Assembly: GCF_000661955.1 (NCBI RefSeq) | Contig: NZ_CP007597.1 | Span: forward strand, 1,605,605-1,669,604 | Source: Stenotrophomonas rhizophila | GTDB lineage: Bacteria; Pseudomonadota; Gammaproteobacteria; Xanthomonadales; Xanthomonadaceae | Reading direction: 5' to 3' | Length of the DNA: 64,000 nucleotides | Part shown: positions 62,040 to 64,000 of the stretch, piece by piece | Position numbering within the stretch: the first letter of the stretch is position 1 | How the letters are laid out: each line of letters opens with the position of its first letter | Program-made: the position numbers and the translations under genes | Notes under the pieces: model-generated | What the model was told of the DNA's origin: nothing | Seen by the model: only the letters and a program-made list of their open reading frames with translations | Database searches by the model: none

Positions 62040-64000
62040 TCAGGCCTTGTCGTGCTTGTCCTGATCCGGCTTGCCAGCTTCTTCGGCCTGCGCGACATCG
62101 GTGGGGATGTCATCGCGGGCTTCGGCCTGGGCAGCCTGTGCGGCAGCGTCGGTGCTGGCGGGGGTGTCGCTGCCTGCATTGCCGAACAGCTGGCCGTTAT
62201 GCACGACCGGGGCAGCCGGGGCGGCCTCGGTGCGGGCGGCCGGTGCCGGTGCGGCCTTCTCCGGTGCCGGCTGGGTCGGGTCGACGGCATCGAGCATGCT
62301 CGACTGCACGGGGCGACCGGCCTGGCCCGCATCGGCGGTCACGGCGACGGGGGCGGTTTCCACCGGCTTCGGCGCGTCGACAACCGGGGCGGCTTCAACG
62401 GCCTTCGGTGCTTCGACGACCGGTGCAGCTTCAACAGCTTTCGGTGCTGCGGCCACCGGGGCAGCCTCAACCGCCTTCGGTGCTTCAACGACCGGGGCGG
62501 CTTCAACAGCCTTGGGTGCTTCAACAACCGGGGCGGCTTCGACAGCCTTCGGCGCGGCAGCAACCGGGGCGGCTTCAGCAGCCTTCGGCGCTTCAACCAC
62601 CGGGGCGGCTTCAACCGGCTTCGGTGCGGCGGCAACCGGGGCAGCCTCAGCAACCTTCGGCGCTTCAACCACCGGAGCGGCCTCAACCGCCTTCGGCGCT
62701 TCAACAGCCGGGGCAGCGACAGCAACCTTCGGCGTGTCGACCACCGGCGCAGCCTGCACCGGCTTGGCGGCGTCGACCATCGGCGGTGCCGGCATCGGCG
62801 ATTCCACGAACGGCACGCGGTCGGTGTAGGACGGGGCGGGCTTCTCGGCCGGCGCCTGCGGGGCCACCGGCGCGGCTTCGCTGTGACCGGCGGTCACGAC
62901 CGGGCTGCTGACCACGGCCACCGGTGCGGCGGCGGCAACTGCGGCCACCGGAGCAGCAGCGGGTGCCGGGCGCGGTGCCTGGACCGGTGCGGCGGCGGGC
63001 GCAGCAGCAGTTTCGTCGTCGAACTCGAACTCCGGCTGCGGCTGGCCATTGCCGGCCGCCGGACGCGGGGCCTGGGCGGTGTCGCCACCGTCCTGGTCGC
63101 CATCCTGGTCGTCGCTGTCGCCGTCATCATCCAGACCGGCGTCATCGTTCAGACCATCGCTGCCGGCAGCCTGCTCGCCATTGCCACGACGACGACGACG
63201 GCCACCGCGACGGCCGCGACGACGGCGCGAGCCGCCTTCGCCATTGGCATCATCGCCGGTGCCCGGGGCATCGGTCTGTTCACCGTTCTCGCCGGTGGCG
63301 ACCTGCGCCTCGTCCACGGCGGCCGCGGTCTGCGCGCTGTCCTGCGCGGCGGCGTACGGAGCGGCGGCCTCGGCCACGCCCACGGCAGCGGCGGTCACCA
63401 GTGCAGCATCGGCAACCGGCGCGGTCGTGTTGCCCGGCTTCGGCGCATCGGCCTGCGGCTGGCGTGCCGGCTTGTCGCTGGCTACGGCCTTGTCGGCATC
63501 GCCCTGCTGCTTGGGCTGCTGCGGGTTCTGCTTCTGCTTCAGCTTCGGCTGCTGCTCATTGCGCGGCTGCTTGGGCTGCTGTTCGTTACGCGGCTTGGCC
63601 TGGCCCGGTGCCTGCACCTGCGCGGCATTGCCGGCCACCGGTGCGGCCACGTCCTGGCGGCGCTCGTCGCGACGCTCGTTCTTGCCACCGCGTTCGCCAC
63701 GCTCGCCACGTTCACCGCGGTCCTTGCCACGACCCTGGCCCTGCGCCTGTGCGCCGCCATTGCCGTTGCGCTCGCCACCACGTTCATCGCGGCGGCCGCC
63801 AGTGCGGTCCTTGTTGCGATCCTTGTTGCGGTTGTTGCGGTTGCCGTCCTGGGCCTGGCGTGCGTTCGCCGGCGGGGCAGCGGCCGGGGCCGGTTCGCCA
63901 CCGAAGATGCGCTTGAGCCAGCCCACCACGCCGGTGGCGGCAGGTGCGGCCACCGGGGCCGGGGCAGCGACCGGTGCGGGCGCGGCTTCCGGTTCCGGGG
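62040..64000 (-). CDS. rne: ribonuclease E, C-terminal scaffold region (5' part outside window)
   Basis: At least 653 residues of low-complexity C-terminus; the catalytic half is beyond base 64000. ATGVVGWLKRIFGGEP near 63900-63950 resembles the amphipathic membrane-binding segment of xanthomonad RNase E. It is followed by Arg/Asn/Gly-rich RNA-binding stretches (DRNKDR, RGERGERGG), Gln/Pro-rich segments and an RRRRGRRGGRRRRRG block. A long array of ~12-residue repeats of the type VEAAPVVEAPKA ends the scaffold. The scaffold recruits degradosome partners. Identity is inferred from this layout rather than the catalytic domain. Confidence 0.75.
   Translation of the reverse strand, partial: PEPEAAPAPVAAPAPVAAPAATGVVGWLKRIFGGEPAPAAAPPANARQAQDGNRNNRNKDRNKDRTGGRRDERGGERNGNGGAQAQGQGRGKDRGERGERGERGGKNERRDERRQDVAAPVAGNAAQVQAPGQAKPRNEQQPKQPRNEQQPKLKQKQNPQQPKQQGDADKAVASDKPARQPQADAPKPGNTTAPVADAALVTAAAVGVAEAAAPYAAAQDSAQTAAAVDEAQVATGENGEQTDAPGTGDDANGEGGSRRRRGRRGGRRRRRGNGEQAAGSDGLNDDAGLDDDGDSDDQDGDQDGGDTAQAPRPAAGNGQPQPEFEFDDETAAAPAAAPVQAPRPAPAAAPVAAVAAAAPVAVVSSPVVTAGHSEAAPVAPQAPAEKPAPSYTDRVPFVESPMPAPPMVDAAKPVQAAPVVDTPKVAVAAPAVEAPKAVEAAPVVEAPKVAEAAPVAAAPKPVEAAPVVEAPKAAEAAPVAAAPKAVEAAPVVEAPKAVEAAPVVEAPKAVEAAPVAAAPKAVEAAPVVEAPKAVEAAPVVDAPKPVETAPVAVTADAGQAGRPVQSSMLDAVDPTQPAPEKAAPAPAARTEAAPAAPVVHNGQLFGNAGSDTPASTDAAAQAAQAEARDDIPTDVAQAEEAGKPDQDKHDKA
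62340..62715 (-). repeat. 36-bp coding repeats in the rne tail
   Basis: About ten copies of a 36-base unit encoding variants of VEAAPVVEAPKA (alternating VVEAPK and VAAAPK). Units differ mainly at third positions and at two residue positions, so the array is old enough to have drifted but is still in phase. Confidence 0.75.

Overview
The window looks like the chromosome of a Stenotrophomonas-type gammaproteobacterium (Xanthomonadaceae). The evidence is very high GC, many short GTAG-headed hairpin repeats of the SMAG type described in S. maltophilia, an N-acetylornithine transcarbamylase instead of a classical OTCase, a fused N-acetylglutamate synthase/kinase, and a full System I cytochrome c operon. 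These are inferences from recognisable protein families and gene order; nothing was searched.

Layout. 1-391 is the 5' end of cysS. 582-1145 is a small secreted protein. 1269-12357 is an arginine/proline biosynthesis run (argF', argG, argE, fused argA/B, a GNAT gene, argC, argH, a YciI protein, proB, proA). A short ORF, an apparent antiterminator and an intrinsic terminator precede argF' and look like transcription attenuation. 12376-12916 is an unusual intergenic region: two diverged copies of one structured module face each other, each in sense after the stop codon of its neighbouring convergent gene (proA or pgaD). 12928-18592 is pgaABCD (poly-N-acetylglucosamine) with a perfect CRP/Clp-type site upstream. 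Next come an MFS exporter, a minisatellite, two tandem tRNA-Pro(CGG) genes, cydX/cydB/cydA with an FNR-type box, and divergent cydDC.

27672-31979 is an accessory, partly AT-richer stretch: a SUKH immunity-like gene with no obvious start codon, a small membrane protein ending in an integron-type attC site, a possible lipoprotein, a GNAT protein, and a SymE-family toxin gene with a highly structured leader followed by a small RHH-like gene.

31976-47160 is core: DUF1294 protein, metX-type acyltransferase, ccmABCDEFGHI, a YbdL/YafV pair, a secreted protein, rluB with a very long Gly/Arg-rich tail, scpB and scpA. 47503-48068 holds a YciI protein and BolA.

48161-61447 is a carbohydrate-utilisation locus: a LacI regulator, a TonB-dependent receptor, a GH144-type (beta-1,2-glucanase family) lipoprotein, a sugar-binding lipoprotein, two ABC permeases, a 1061-residue multidomain glycosidase-like protein and a secreted EEP-superfamily phosphodiesterase-like enzyme. 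Two matching LacI operators precede the regulator gene and the GH144 gene. My reading is an uptake and degradation system for substituted beta-1,2-glucans. The window ends with a small lipoprotein gene and the C-terminal scaffold part of rne.
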